A stretch of 8,358 nt of DNA from the NCBI GenBank assembly GCA_001067655.1, contig JUNU01000137.1, positions 1-8,358 on the forward strand, given 5' to 3'. Each line of letters begins with the position of its first letter. Position 1 is the first letter of the stretch. Origin of the DNA: Neisseria lactamica (GTDB lineage Bacteria > Pseudomonadota > Gammaproteobacteria > Burkholderiales > Neisseriaceae). Shown here piece by piece: positions 1 to 6,401 of the stretch. Position numbers and translations under genes: made by a program. The notes beneath the pieces were generated by a model that was given only the letters and a program-made list of their open reading frames with translations, had not been told where the DNA came from and did no database searches.

Positions 1-51
1 TACTGTCTGCGGCTTCGTCGCCTTGTCCTGATTTAAAGTTAATCCACTATA
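1..51 (+). mobile_element. Correia repeat enclosed element (CREE/NEMIS), right end, partial
   Basis: This is the right-hand part of a Correia element, cut by the window edge. The internal block TGTCTGCGGCTTCGTCGCC is followed by the terminal repeat, whose inner arm at 32-51 is the exact reverse complement of TATAGTGGATTAACTTTAAA at 8309-8328. The outer end is the characteristic TATA. CREEs are non-autonomous, transposon-like repeats of about 100-160 bp that insert at TA. Their transcripts can fold through the terminal repeats, and some copies carry outward promoters. Here a TTGTCC (23-28) lies 18 bp before CTATAT (47-52), a weak outward -35/-10 pair pointing at argD. The element identity is firm; promoter activity is a guess. 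Confidence 0.92.
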
Positions 52-52
52 T
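23..52 (+). promoter_or_regulatory. Possible outward promoter from the CREE end, towards argD
   Basis: TTGTCC (23-28) resembles a -35 box and CTATAT (47-52) or TATATC (48-53) a -10 box, with a spacer of 18-19 bp, at the outer edge of the Correia terminal repeat. Outward sigma-70 promoters at CREE ends are reported for Neisseria. The spacer is long and the -10 poor, so this is only a candidate. I found no better promoter in the 134 bp between the repeat and argD; a lone TATACA at 152-157 has no convincing -35 partner. Confidence 0.25.
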
Positions 53-185
53 CTGCAACGGCGTTGTTGTATTCGGTTCAAAGACAATCCAGATAGGAAA
101 TGTCTCATACCTTGTCGGACGAGACCATACGAAGCAACGCCTTTCATTGACTATACATCAGACTTAAAACCGCAAAGGAAATCGG

Positions 186-1367
186 ATGCAAAACTACCTG
201 ACCCCCAATTTTTCATTCGCCCCCATGATTCCCGAACGTGCCCTCGGCAGCCGCGTCTGGGATACCGAAGGCCGTGAATACATCGACTTGTCGGGCGGTA
301 TTGCGGTCAACGCGTTGGGACACTGCCATCCCGATTTGATTGCCGCGCTGGCGGAGCAGTCGCAAAAATTGTGGCACATTTCCAATATCTACACCACCAA
401 ACCCGCGCAGGAATTGGCGCAAAAGCTGGTAGAGCATACCTTTGCCGACAAAGTATTCTTCTGCAATTCCGGCGCGGAAGCCAACGAAGCCGCGCTGAAA
501 CTGGCGCGCAAATACGGGCGCGATCATTTTGGCGGACACAAAACCGAAATCATCTCCTGCCTGAACAGCTTCCACGGCCGTACGTTGTTTACCGTATCGG
601 TCGGCGGCCAACCCAAATACAGCAAAGACTACGCGCCGCTGCCGCAAGGCATTACCCATGTTCCGTTCAACGATATTGCCGCATTGGAAGCTGCCATCAA
701 CGAAAACACTTGCGCCGTAATCATCGAGCCGATTCAAGGCGAAAGCGGCATCCTGCCTGCCACGCAGGAATATCTGCAAGCCGCGCGCCGTTTGTGCGAC
801 GAACACGGCGCATTGCTGATTTTGGACGAAGTGCAAACCGGTATGGGGCATACGGGCAAACTGTTTGCCTACGAGCATTACGGCATTACGCCCGACATCA
901 TCAGCTCCGCCAAAGCATTGGGCGGCGGCTTTCCCATCGGTGCGATTCTGACCACCGATAAAATCGCGCCGACCTTCGGGCCGGGGACGCACGGCTCGAC
1001 TTTCGGCGGTAATCCGATGGCGTGTGCCGTCGGCAGTCGTGCGTTTGACATCATCAACGCGCCCGAAACCTTAGCGCATGTGGAAAAACAAGGACAAAAA
1101 CTTCAGACGACCCTGCGGGAATTGGGCGACAAAACCGGCGTGTTTAAAGAAGTCCGCGGCATGGGGCTGCTCATCGGCTGCGTGCTGGCAGACCAATACA
1201 AAGGCCGCGCTTCAGAAATTACTGCCGCCGCGCTGAAGCACGGCCTGATGGTATTGGTTGCCGGAGCCGATGTCGTACGTTTCGCCCCCAGCCTGCTGCT
1301 CAACGATGAAGATATGGCAGAAGGGCTGAAACGCTTGGAGGCTGCATTAACGGAATGGCTCGTCTGA
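186..1367 (+). CDS. argD: Acetylornithine aminotransferase (class III PLP enzyme)
   Basis: The product is a 393-residue fold-type I, class III aminotransferase. The family moves an amino group from glutamate to N-acetylglutamate semialdehyde, making N2-acetylornithine in cytosolic arginine biosynthesis. In many bacteria the same enzyme also serves the succinyl-diaminopimelate step of lysine synthesis. Visible motifs are the cofactor phosphate-binding NSGAEAN (94-100), SFHGRT (128-133), the LDEVQTG segment with pyridine-N-binding Asp214, and SAKALGGGFP (241-250) with Schiff-base Lys243. THGSTFGGNP (268-277) and RGMGLLIG (324-331) follow. Length is close to E. coli ArgD (about 406). The start is set by AAGGA at 175-179, six bases before ATG. 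The usual GMGRTG motif reads GMGHTG (219-224); I cannot tell whether that is clade-wide. The stop codon lies in a degenerate uptake-sequence match. The argD/astC/gabT paralogues are alternatives; argD fits best by overall similarity. Confidence 0.93.
   Translation: MQNYLTPNFSFAPMIPERALGSRVWDTEGREYIDLSGGIAVNALGHCHPDLIAALAEQSQKLWHISNIYTTKPAQELAQKLVEHTFADKVFFCNSGAEANEAALKLARKYGRDHFGGHKTEIISCLNSFHGRTLFTVSVGGQPKYSKDYAPLPQGITHVPFNDIAALEAAINENTCAVIIEPIQGESGILPATQEYLQAARRLCDEHGALLILDEVQTGMGHTGKLFAYEHYGITPDIISSAKALGGGFPIGAILTTDKIAPTFGPGTHGSTFGGNPMACAVGSRAFDIINAPETLAHVEKQGQKLQTTLRELGDKTGVFKEVRGMGLLIGCVLADQYKGRASEITAAALKHGLMVLVAGADVVRFAPSLLLNDEDMAEGLKRLEAALTEWLV
1102..1113 (-). other. DNA uptake sequence, AGGTCGTCTGAA type (11/12), inside argD
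   Basis: On the minus strand this reads GGGTCGTCTGAA, one mismatch from the dialect of the intergenic copies. It lies within argD codons for LQTTLREL. DUS are bound by the pilus protein ComP and favour uptake of kin DNA. It is a single copy with no inverted partner, so it makes no hairpin. Confidence 0.6.
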
Positions 1368-1368
1368 A
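1357..1368 (+). other. Degenerate DNA uptake sequence over the argD stop codon
   Basis: GGCTCGTCTGAA matches 10 of 12 positions of AGGTCGTCTGAA and keeps the CGTCTGAA core. The argD stop codon TGA (1365-1367) is part of the motif. It has no inverted partner, so it is not a terminator. Whether it works in uptake is unclear because two positions of the 12-mer differ. Confidence 0.4.
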
Positions 1369-1402
1369 TTTGATTGATTTTATTTAACTGTTAACAAATT
1401 TG

Positions 1403-1619
1403 ATGAAGTATTTCTATTTGGCTGATAATGGAAAATACGACCGTTTGTTGGTTTTAGAAAATAATCAATCTAAAAATTTTCTTTTTTGTTTAAAAACGAG
1501 CAGAATTTAATCAAATCCATATGCCCATTGTTCAGAATAAAACCGATGTTATAAATTGTAATTTGCCAGTTATTCCAATTACTGATACGATTTGCGGCGG
1601 AATAAATTCAAATAAATGA
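1403..1619 (+). pseudogene. Possible decayed small AT-rich gene, function unknown
   Basis: An ATG at 1403 opens a 35-codon frame ending with TAA at 1508-1510; its product begins MKYFYLADNGKYDRLLVLEN. A different frame is open from 1494 to a TGA at 1617-1619 and includes an ATG at 1521; it reads MPIVQNKTDVINCNLPVIPI and continues to INSNK. Both peptides look protein-like rather than random. A single frameshift in the A5 run at 1492-1496 would join them into one product of about 71 residues. There is no Shine-Dalgarno before 1403. I do not recognise the family. The AT-rich composition and small size would suit an orphan immunity-type or other horizontally acquired gene, but that is speculation. 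Chance open frames in AT-rich DNA remain a real alternative. Confidence 0.3.
1528..1555 (+). promoter_or_regulatory. Candidate distal promoter before aceE
   Basis: TTGTTC (1528-1533) is followed after 16 bp by TATAAA (1550-1555). A TG one base before the -10 gives an extended -10, TGTTATAAA. Transcription would start near 1562, leaving a leader of about 240 nt before aceE. It overlaps the putative decayed gene, and AT-rich DNA yields such matches by chance, so confidence is low. Confidence 0.3.
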
Positions 1620-1708
1620 CTCATTGCGCCCTTTATTTTCAATTTTATTTTTAATTAATTGATAATATTAGGGTAATTGTGGTTTTGCGTTTGATTTAAT
1701 TTTAGGAA

Positions 1709-1744
1709 TTTTCGTTTTTGTATATCAATTTTCGCAAACGAAAA
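1709..1744. repeat. Inverted repeat, possible operator of the aceE promoter
   Basis: Nine bases TTTTCGTTT (1709-1717) pair perfectly with AAACGAAAA (1736-1744) around an 18-base centre. In addition AATTTTCG occurs twice, at 1707-1714 and 1727-1734, exactly 20 bp (two helical turns) apart. The right arm overlaps the candidate -35 box TTCGCA at 1731-1736. This arrangement would suit a dimeric repressor or activator controlling pyruvate dehydrogenase synthesis. It does not resemble the E. coli PdhR or FNR sites as I know them. The regulator is unknown. Confidence 0.4.
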
Positions 1745-1759
1745 CATTAGGGGTATAAC
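1731..1759 (+). promoter_or_regulatory. Candidate proximal aceE promoter
   Basis: TTCGCA (1731-1736, 4/6 to consensus) and TATAAC (1754-1759, 5/6) are separated by an ideal 17 bp. A start near 1766 would give a leader of about 34 nt carrying the aceE ribosome-binding site AAGGA (1787-1791). The -10 sits inside a short imperfect palindrome, AGGGGTATAACCCT (1749-1762). This is the most economical promoter for the aceE-aceF-lpdA cluster. Confidence 0.45.
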
Positions 1760-1799
1760 CCTCTGTCATTGAATAACACTCAACATAAGGATAGATACT

Positions 1800-4463
1800 A
1801 TGTCCACCCAATTACACGATGTTGACCCGATTGAAACCCAAGAGTGGTTGGACGCGTTAAGCTCAGTTCTAGAATACGAAGGCAGCGAACGCGCACAATA
1901 CTTGTTGGAACATCTGGTTAAATACAGCCGCGACAAAGGCGTCCGTATGCCTCACGGCACAACCACCCCGTATTTGAATACCGTTTCGGTTGAAGATGAA
2001 AAAGGTATTCCGGGTGATCAAAACATCGAACACCGCATCCGTGCATTCGTGCGCTGGAACGCCGCCGCCATCGTATTGCGCGCCGGTAAAAAAGATTTGG
2101 AGCTGGGTGGTCATATCGCATCTTTCCAATCCGCAGCAACCATGTACGAAGTGGGTTTCAACCACTTCTGGAAAGCTAAAGGCGAAGGCGAAGAAGGTGA
2201 TTTGGTATTCTTCCAAGGCCACGTTTCTCCAGGCATCTATGCCCGCGCTTTCGTTGAAGGCCGTCTGACTGAAGACCAACTGAACAATTTCCGTCAGGAA
2301 GTGGACGGACATGGTCTGCCTTCTTACCCGCATCCGCACTTGCTGCCCGATTTCTGGCAATTCCCGACCGTATCTATGGGTTTGGGTCCGATCATGGCGA
2401 TTTACCAAGCCCGTTTCCTGAAATACTTGGAATCCCGCGGCCTGGCAAAAACCAAAGGCCGTAAAGTATGGTGTTTCTGCGGCGACGGCGAAATGGACGA
2501 ACCTGAATCACAAGGCGCCATCGCATTGGCCGCCCGCGAAGGTTTGGATAACCTGATTTTCGTCATCAACTGTAACCTGCAACGTTTGGACGGTCCTGTC
2601 CGCGGTAACGGTAAAATCATCCAAGAATTGGAAGGCAACTTTGCCGGCGCAGGCTGGAATGTTGTCAAAGTCATTTGGGGCCGCCGTTGGGACCGCCTCT
2701 TGGCAAAAGACAAAGACGGCATCCTGCGCAAACGCATGGAAGAATGTTTGGACGGCGACTACCAAACTTACAAATCCAAAGACGGTGCGTACGTGCGCGA
2801 ACATTTCTTCAATACCCCTGAATTGAAAGCATTGGTTGCCGATATGACCGATGACGAAATTTGGGCATTGAACCGCGGCGGTCACGACCCTCAAAAAGTG
2901 TACAACGCTTATGACCGCGCAGCTAATCATGCAGACGGCAAACCTACCGTAATTTTGGCGAAAACCATTAAAGGTTATGGTATGGGTGCATCCGGTGAAG
3001 GTCAAAACGTTGCCCACCAAGCCAAAAAAATGGACAAAGCGTCTCTGAAACAATTCCGCGACCGCTTTGACATTCCTGTTACCGACGAGCAAATCGACAG
3101 CGGCGATCTGCCTTACCTGACTTTTGCTCCCGACAGTGAAGAGTACAAATACCTGCACGCACGCCGCGAAGCTTTGGGCGGCTACCTGCCTCAACGCAAG
3201 CCTACCCAAGAAGTTCTGGAAGTGCCTGAATTGTCAGCATTTGAGACTCAACTGAAATCCAGCGGCGACCGTGAATTCTCAACCACCATGGCTTTCGTCC
3301 GCATTCTGTCTACTTTGCTGAAAGACAAAAAAATCGGCAAACGCGTCGTACCTATCGTTCCTGACGAAAGCCGTACCTTCGGTATGGAAGGCATGTTCCG
3401 CCAATACGGTATTTGGAATCCGAAAGGCCAACAATACACCCCGCAAGACAAAGACCAACTGATGTTCTATAAAGAATCCGTTGACGGTCAAATCCTGCAG
3501 GAAGGTATTAACGAGCCTGGCGCGATGGCTGACTGGATTGCAGCGGCGACCAGCTATGCCAACAGCGACTTCGCGATGATTCCGTTCTACATTTACTACT
3601 CTATGTTCGGTTTCCAACGTGTCGGCGACTTGGCATGGGCTGCCGGCGATATGCACGCGCGCGGCTTCCTGTTGGGTGGTACTGCCGGCCGTACGACCTT
3701 GAACGGCGAAGGCCTGCAACACGAAGACGGCCACAGCCACATTCAAGCTGATTTGATCCCGAACTGCGTAACATACGATCCGACCTTCCAATACGAAGTA
3801 GCCGTTATCGTACATGATGGCCTGCGCCGTATGTACGTCAACCATGAAGACGTGTTTTACTACATCACCCTGATGAACGAGAACTACATTCACCCGGATA
3901 TGCCCGAAGGCGTGGAACAAGACATCCTGAAAGGTATGTACTTGCTGAAAGCCGGCGGTAAAGGCGACAAGAAAGTTCAATTGATGGGTTCCGGTACCAT
4001 CCTGCAAGAAGTGATTGCCGGTGCCGAATTGCTGAAAGCCGACTTCGGCGTAGAAGCAGACATTTGGTCTTGCCCATCCTTCAATCTGCTGCACCGCGAT
4101 GCCATCGAAGTAGAACGTTTCAACCGCCTGCATCCGCTGGAAGCTGAAAAAGTACCTTTCGTTACCTCTCAACTGCAAGGTCATGACGGTCCGGTTATCG
4201 CCGCTACCGACTATATCCGCAGCTATGCCGACCGTATCCGCGCGTACATCCCGAACGACTACCATGTCTTGGGTACCGATGGTTTCGGTCGTTCCGACAG
4301 CCGTGCCAACCTGCGCCGCTTCTTTGAAGTGGACCGCTACAACGTTGCCGTGGCAGCATTGAGCGCATTGGCAGAACAAGGCAAAGTCAGCAAAGAAACC
4401 GTTCAACAAGCCATCGAAAAATACGGCATCAATGCCGACGTGGCACCAAGCTGGAAACGCTAA
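1800..4463 (+). CDS. aceE: Pyruvate dehydrogenase E1 component, homodimeric type
   Basis: The 887-residue product, the same length as E. coli AceE, is the thiamine-diphosphate enzyme that decarboxylates pyruvate and reductively acetylates the lipoyl groups of E2. It belongs to the single-chain (alpha2) E1 class. The cofactor and Mg site is GDGEMDEPES starting at Gly228, with NCN at 257-259, matching E. coli positions to within one residue. Active-site His406 lies in the mobile-loop motif GQNVAHQAKKM and corresponds to E. coli His407. The second half has QEGINEPGAMADW (about 567-579), IPFYIYYSMFGFQR and the signature LNGEGLQHEDGHSH. The C-terminal domain ends in NADVAPSWKR. AAGGA at 1787-1791, eight bases before ATG, fixes the start. 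aceF begins 240 bp downstream on the same strand. No truncation or missing catalytic residue is seen. The nearest alternative, the fused E1 of alkylating 2-oxoacid complexes, is excluded by near-collinearity with AceE. Confidence 0.98.
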   Translation: MSTQLHDVDPIETQEWLDALSSVLEYEGSERAQYLLEHLVKYSRDKGVRMPHGTTTPYLNTVSVEDEKGIPGDQNIEHRIRAFVRWNAAAIVLRAGKKDLELGGHIASFQSAATMYEVGFNHFWKAKGEGEEGDLVFFQGHVSPGIYARAFVEGRLTEDQLNNFRQEVDGHGLPSYPHPHLLPDFWQFPTVSMGLGPIMAIYQARFLKYLESRGLAKTKGRKVWCFCGDGEMDEPESQGAIALAAREGLDNLIFVINCNLQRLDGPVRGNGKIIQELEGNFAGAGWNVVKVIWGRRWDRLLAKDKDGILRKRMEECLDGDYQTYKSKDGAYVREHFFNTPELKALVADMTDDEIWALNRGGHDPQKVYNAYDRAANHADGKPTVILAKTIKGYGMGASGEGQNVAHQAKKMDKASLKQFRDRFDIPVTDEQIDSGDLPYLTFAPDSEEYKYLHARREALGGYLPQRKPTQEVLEVPELSAFETQLKSSGDREFSTTMAFVRILSTLLKDKKIGKRVVPIVPDESRTFGMEGMFRQYGIWNPKGQQYTPQDKDQLMFYKESVDGQILQEGINEPGAMADWIAAATSYANSDFAMIPFYIYYSMFGFQRVGDLAWAAGDMHARGFLLGGTAGRTTLNGEGLQHEDGHSHIQADLIPNCVTYDPTFQYEVAVIVHDGLRRMYVNHEDVFYYITLMNENYIHPDMPEGVEQDILKGMYLLKAGGKGDKKVQLMGSGTILQEVIAGAELLKADFGVEADIWSCPSFNLLHRDAIEVERFNRLHPLEAEKVPFVTSQLQGHDGPVIAATDYIRSYADRIRAYIPNDYHVLGTDGFGRSDSRANLRRFFEVDRYNVAVAALSALAEQGKVSKETVQQAIEKYGINADVAPSWKR

Positions 4464-4470
4464 TCCTGTT

Positions 4471-4513
4471 TTCAGACGACCTCAAAGTCAATTTGCTTGC
4501 GGGGTCGTCTGAA
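4471..4513. repeat. DUS-pair hairpin after aceE
   Basis: TTCAGACGACCT (4471-4482, a perfect minus-strand DUS) is followed by GGGTCGTCTGAA (4502-4513, 11/12 plus-strand DUS). Eleven bases pair, around a loop of about 21. Inverted DUS often serve as terminators in Neisseria, but no U-run follows (TCAAGAA). It is more likely to pause or attenuate transcription, or protect the aceE 3' end, than to stop it fully. Confidence 0.75.
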
Positions 4514-4535
4514 TCAAGAATACGTTGACGGTTTG

Positions 4536-4630
4536 TATAACGGATAAACCTCCAGTTAACAAGCAGCGGGCGCAAGTCGTGCGAAAAGCTCGAAGTGCAG
4601 AAAAGCTGTCTTGGAAATGGTTATCCGTGC
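4536..4630 (+). ncRNA. Potentially structured leader segment between aceE and aceF
   Basis: ACGGATAAACC (4540-4550) pairs with GGTTATCCGT (4619-4628), with one bulged A, closing a region of about 90 nt. Inside it are the small hairpin CGCA-AGTCG-TGCG (4571-4583), possible CAAG/CTTG pairing, and the octamer GAAAAGCT twice (4583-4590 and 4600-4607). A lone -10-like TATAAC (4536-4541) stands just before it without a clear -35. It could be a leader element, an RNA-processing site or a small RNA. I do not recognise a known riboswitch core, including the TPP or lipoate-linked types. The pairing is seen; the role is inferred. Confidence 0.3.
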
Positions 4631-4645
4631 CGGAAAACATAAGTG

Positions 4646-4676
4646 ATGTCGTCTGAAACTGTTTTTTAGACGACCT
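4646..4676. repeat. Imperfect DUS-pair hairpin before aceF
   Basis: ATGTCGTCTGAA (4646-4657) and TTTAGACGACCT (4665-4676) each differ from the AGGTCGTCTGAA dialect by one base. GTCGTCTGAAA (4648-4658) pairs with TTTTAGACGAC (4664-4674) through 11 bp, including one G-U, with a five-base loop. The forward copy begins AT, as in the pathogen 12-mer ATGCCGTCTGAA, so it lies one change from each dialect. No U-run follows, and the aceF ribosome-binding site starts about 17 bases downstream. Confidence 0.65.
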
Positions 4677-4703
4677 CAAACCGAAATCATCAAAGGAACT
4701 CAA

Positions 4704-6314
4704 ATGAGTATCGTAGAAATCAAAGTACCCGATATCGGCGGTCATGAAAACGTCGATATCATCGCAGTAGAAGTCAAAGCGGGCGACACCATCGCCGTTG
4801 ACGACACCCTGATTACACTGGAAACTGACAAAGCCACTATGGACGTGCCTGCCGATGCAGCAGGCGTTGTCAAAGAAGTGAAAGTCAAAGTCGGCGACAA
4901 AATCTCCGAAGGCGGCGTGATTCTGACCGTTGAAACCGGTGCTGCCGCTGCTGAAGCCGCTCCGGCTCCTGCGGCTGAAGCACAACCTGCACCCGCTGCC
5001 GCTCCCGCAGGCGATGCAACCGTTCAAGTAGCCGTTCCTGACATTGGCGGTCATACTGATGTAGATGTAATCGCCGTTGAAGTCAAAGTTGGCGACACTG
5101 TTGCCGAAGACGACACGCTGATTACTTTGGAAACCGACAAAGCGACTATGGACGTACCTTGTACCGCTGCCGGTGTCGTTAAAGCCGTATTCCTGAAAGT
5201 CGGCGACAAAGTATCCGAAGGTACTGCCATTATCGAAGTGGAGACCGCCGGTTCTGCCGCCGCTCCTGCACCTGCTCAAGCCGCCACATCGGCAGCAGCT
5301 CCGGCTGCCGCGCCTGCTGCAGCTCCGGCTCCTGTTGCCGCTCCGGCTCCTGTTGCCGCTCCAGCACCCGCCGCTGCCAAAGTCGACGAAGCCGCTTTTG
5401 CCAAAGCACACGCCGGTCCTTCCGCACGCAAACTGGCGCGCGAATTGGGTGTAGATTTGGGTCAAGTCAAAGGTACCGGCTTGAAAGGCCGTATCATGGG
5501 TGACGACATTAAAGCCTTTGTGAAATCTGTAATGCAGGGCGGTGCGGCGAAACCTGCTGCTGGCGCATCTTTGGGCGGCGGTCTGGACTTGCTGCCGTGG
5601 CCTAAAGTGGACTTCTCCAAATTCGGCAATGTCGAAGTTAAAGAGTTGTCCCGCATTAAGAAAATTTCCGGTCAAAACCTCTCCCGCAACTGGGTAGTCA
5701 TCCCGCACGTTACCGTTCACGAAGAAGCGGACATGACCGAGTTGGAAGAATTCCGCAAACAGCTGAACAAAGAATGGGAACGCGAAGGCGTGAAACTGTC
5801 TCCGTTGGCGTTCATCATCAAAGCCTCCGTTTCCGCGCTGAAAGCCTTCCCAGAATTCAACGCTTCTTTGGACGGCGACAATCTGGTTCTGAAAAACTAC
5901 TTCAACATCGGTTTCGCAGCCGATACGCCGAACGGCTTGGTTGTTCCCGTCATCAAAGACGTGGACCAAAAAGGTCTGAAAGAAATCAGCCAAGAGCTGA
6001 CCGAATTGTCTAAAAAAGCCCGCGAAGGCAAGCTCAAACCGCAAGAAATGCAAGGCGCCTGCTTTACCATTTCCAGCTTGGGCGGCATCGGCGGTACAGG
6101 CTTCACTCCGATTGTGAATGCACCGGAAGTCGCTATTTTGGGCGTGTGCAAATCCCAAATTAAACCGGTTTGGAACGGCAAAGAGTTCGCTCCACGCCTG
6201 ATGTGTCCGTTGAGCCTGTCCTTCGACCACCGCGTCATCGACGGTGCCGCCGGTATGCGCTTCACCGTATTCCTGGCGAACCTGTTGAAAGACTTCCGCC
6301 GCATTACCCTGTAA
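4704..6314 (+). CDS. aceF: Dihydrolipoyllysine acetyltransferase, E2 of pyruvate dehydrogenase
   Basis: The 536-residue product is the structural core of the complex. It accepts acetyl groups on lipoyl-lysine and transfers them to CoA. In order: lipoyl domain 1 (1-78, lipoylated Lys43 in ETDKATMDV); an Ala/Pro linker (about 79-106); lipoyl domain 2 (107-181, Lys146 in the same motif); a longer Ala/Pro linker (about 182-226) with a perfect tandem repeat; the peripheral subunit-binding domain (about 235-272, AGPSARKLARELGVDLGQVK); and the catalytic domain (about 297-536) with active-site FDHRVIDGA (His509, Asp513). Two lipoyl domains rather than the three of E. coli AceF explain the shorter length. 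AAGGA (4693-4697) is six bases before ATG. Lipoyl domain 1 is nearly identical to the one on lpdA. The E2 of 2-oxoglutarate dehydrogenase (sucB) is excluded by the two lipoyl domains and the aceE/lpdA context. Confidence 0.97.
   Translation: MSIVEIKVPDIGGHENVDIIAVEVKAGDTIAVDDTLITLETDKATMDVPADAAGVVKEVKVKVGDKISEGGVILTVETGAAAAEAAPAPAAEAQPAPAAAPAGDATVQVAVPDIGGHTDVDVIAVEVKVGDTVAEDDTLITLETDKATMDVPCTAAGVVKAVFLKVGDKVSEGTAIIEVETAGSAAAPAPAQAATSAAAPAAAPAAAPAPVAAPAPVAAPAPAAAKVDEAAFAKAHAGPSARKLARELGVDLGQVKGTGLKGRIMGDDIKAFVKSVMQGGAAKPAAGASLGGGLDLLPWPKVDFSKFGNVEVKELSRIKKISGQNLSRNWVVIPHVTVHEEADMTELEEFRKQLNKEWEREGVKLSPLAFIIKASVSALKAFPEFNASLDGDNLVLKNYFNIGFAADTPNGLVVPVIKDVDQKGLKEISQELTELSKKAREGKLKPQEMQGACFTISSLGGIGGTGFTPIVNAPEVAILGVCKSQIKPVWNGKEFAPRLMCPLSLSFDHRVIDGAAGMRFTVFLANLLKDFRRITL
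5322..5357 (+). repeat. 18-bp perfect tandem repeat in the E2 linker
   Basis: GCTCCGGCTCCTGTTGCC occurs twice back to back (5322-5339 and 5340-5357) and a diverged partial third copy follows. Each unit encodes APAPVA, six residues of the flexible Ala/Pro swinging-arm linker of AceF. The unit is a multiple of three, so gain or loss by slippage would change linker length without shifting the frame. Confidence 0.9.
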
Positions 6315-6324
6315 TCCGAGCGTA

Positions 6325-6367
6325 TTTCAGACGACCTTCGGCAAACAATCCGACAGGTCGTCTGAAA
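6325..6367. repeat. Perfect DUS-pair hairpin between aceF and lpdA
   Basis: TTCAGACGACCT (6326-6337) and AGGTCGTCTGAA (6355-6366) are exact inverted copies of the uptake sequence. The stem is 13 bp including flanking T-A (6325/6367). It extends inward as TCGG/CCGA (6338-6341 and 6350-6353) past one bulged C, leaving the loop CAAACAAT. It is stable, but AAAACAG follows rather than a U-run, so it may only partly terminate and could set the ratio of lpdA to aceF message. Confidence 0.8.
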
Positions 6368-6401
6368 ACAGAAGTCCGAATATCATTCAGAAAGATTAGA
6401 C

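Larger units (their letters stand above)
1368..1799. other. AT-rich argD-aceE intergenic region
   Basis: This 432-bp gap is clearly richer in A and T than the surrounding genes, with many homopolymer runs. No strong hairpin-plus-U-run terminator for argD is visible. Its first half (1403-1619) has two short open frames that may be pieces of one decayed gene. Its last 100 bases hold an inverted repeat, a direct repeat and the best candidate aceE promoter. The stretch 1620-1700 is AT-rich, and I see nothing definite in it. Confidence 0.7.

Noticed and set aside
213..992. 259-codon open frame on the minus strand opposite argD
   Set aside because: It is a shadow of argD, whose catalytic motifs and ribosome-binding site are all on the plus strand.
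1620..1700. FNR-type site around TTGATAATATT
   Set aside because: Only one half-site is present, and the second half ATCAA is missing at the required spacing.
2258..2269. AGGCCGTCTGAC in aceE, resembling an AG-type uptake sequence
   Set aside because: The last base differs and the sequence encodes conserved AceE residues. It also uses GCC rather than the GTC seen in the other copies, so chance is likely.
3279..4409. 376-codon open frame on the minus strand opposite aceE
   Set aside because: It is antisense to conserved AceE sequence and its composition is typical of a reversed coding frame. No ribosome-binding site or family is recognisable.
4464..4703. TPP riboswitch or other known metabolite riboswitch before aceF
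   Set aside because: I see no conserved TPP-box core or other familiar aptamer sequence, only local pairing and DUS hairpins.
4488..6230. Long (580-codon) open frame on the minus strand opposite aceF
   Set aside because: It is the antisense shadow of aceF. The Ala/Pro codons read backwards give Gly/Arg/Ser/Cys-rich low-complexity sequence with no recognisable domain, while the plus strand encodes an intact E2.
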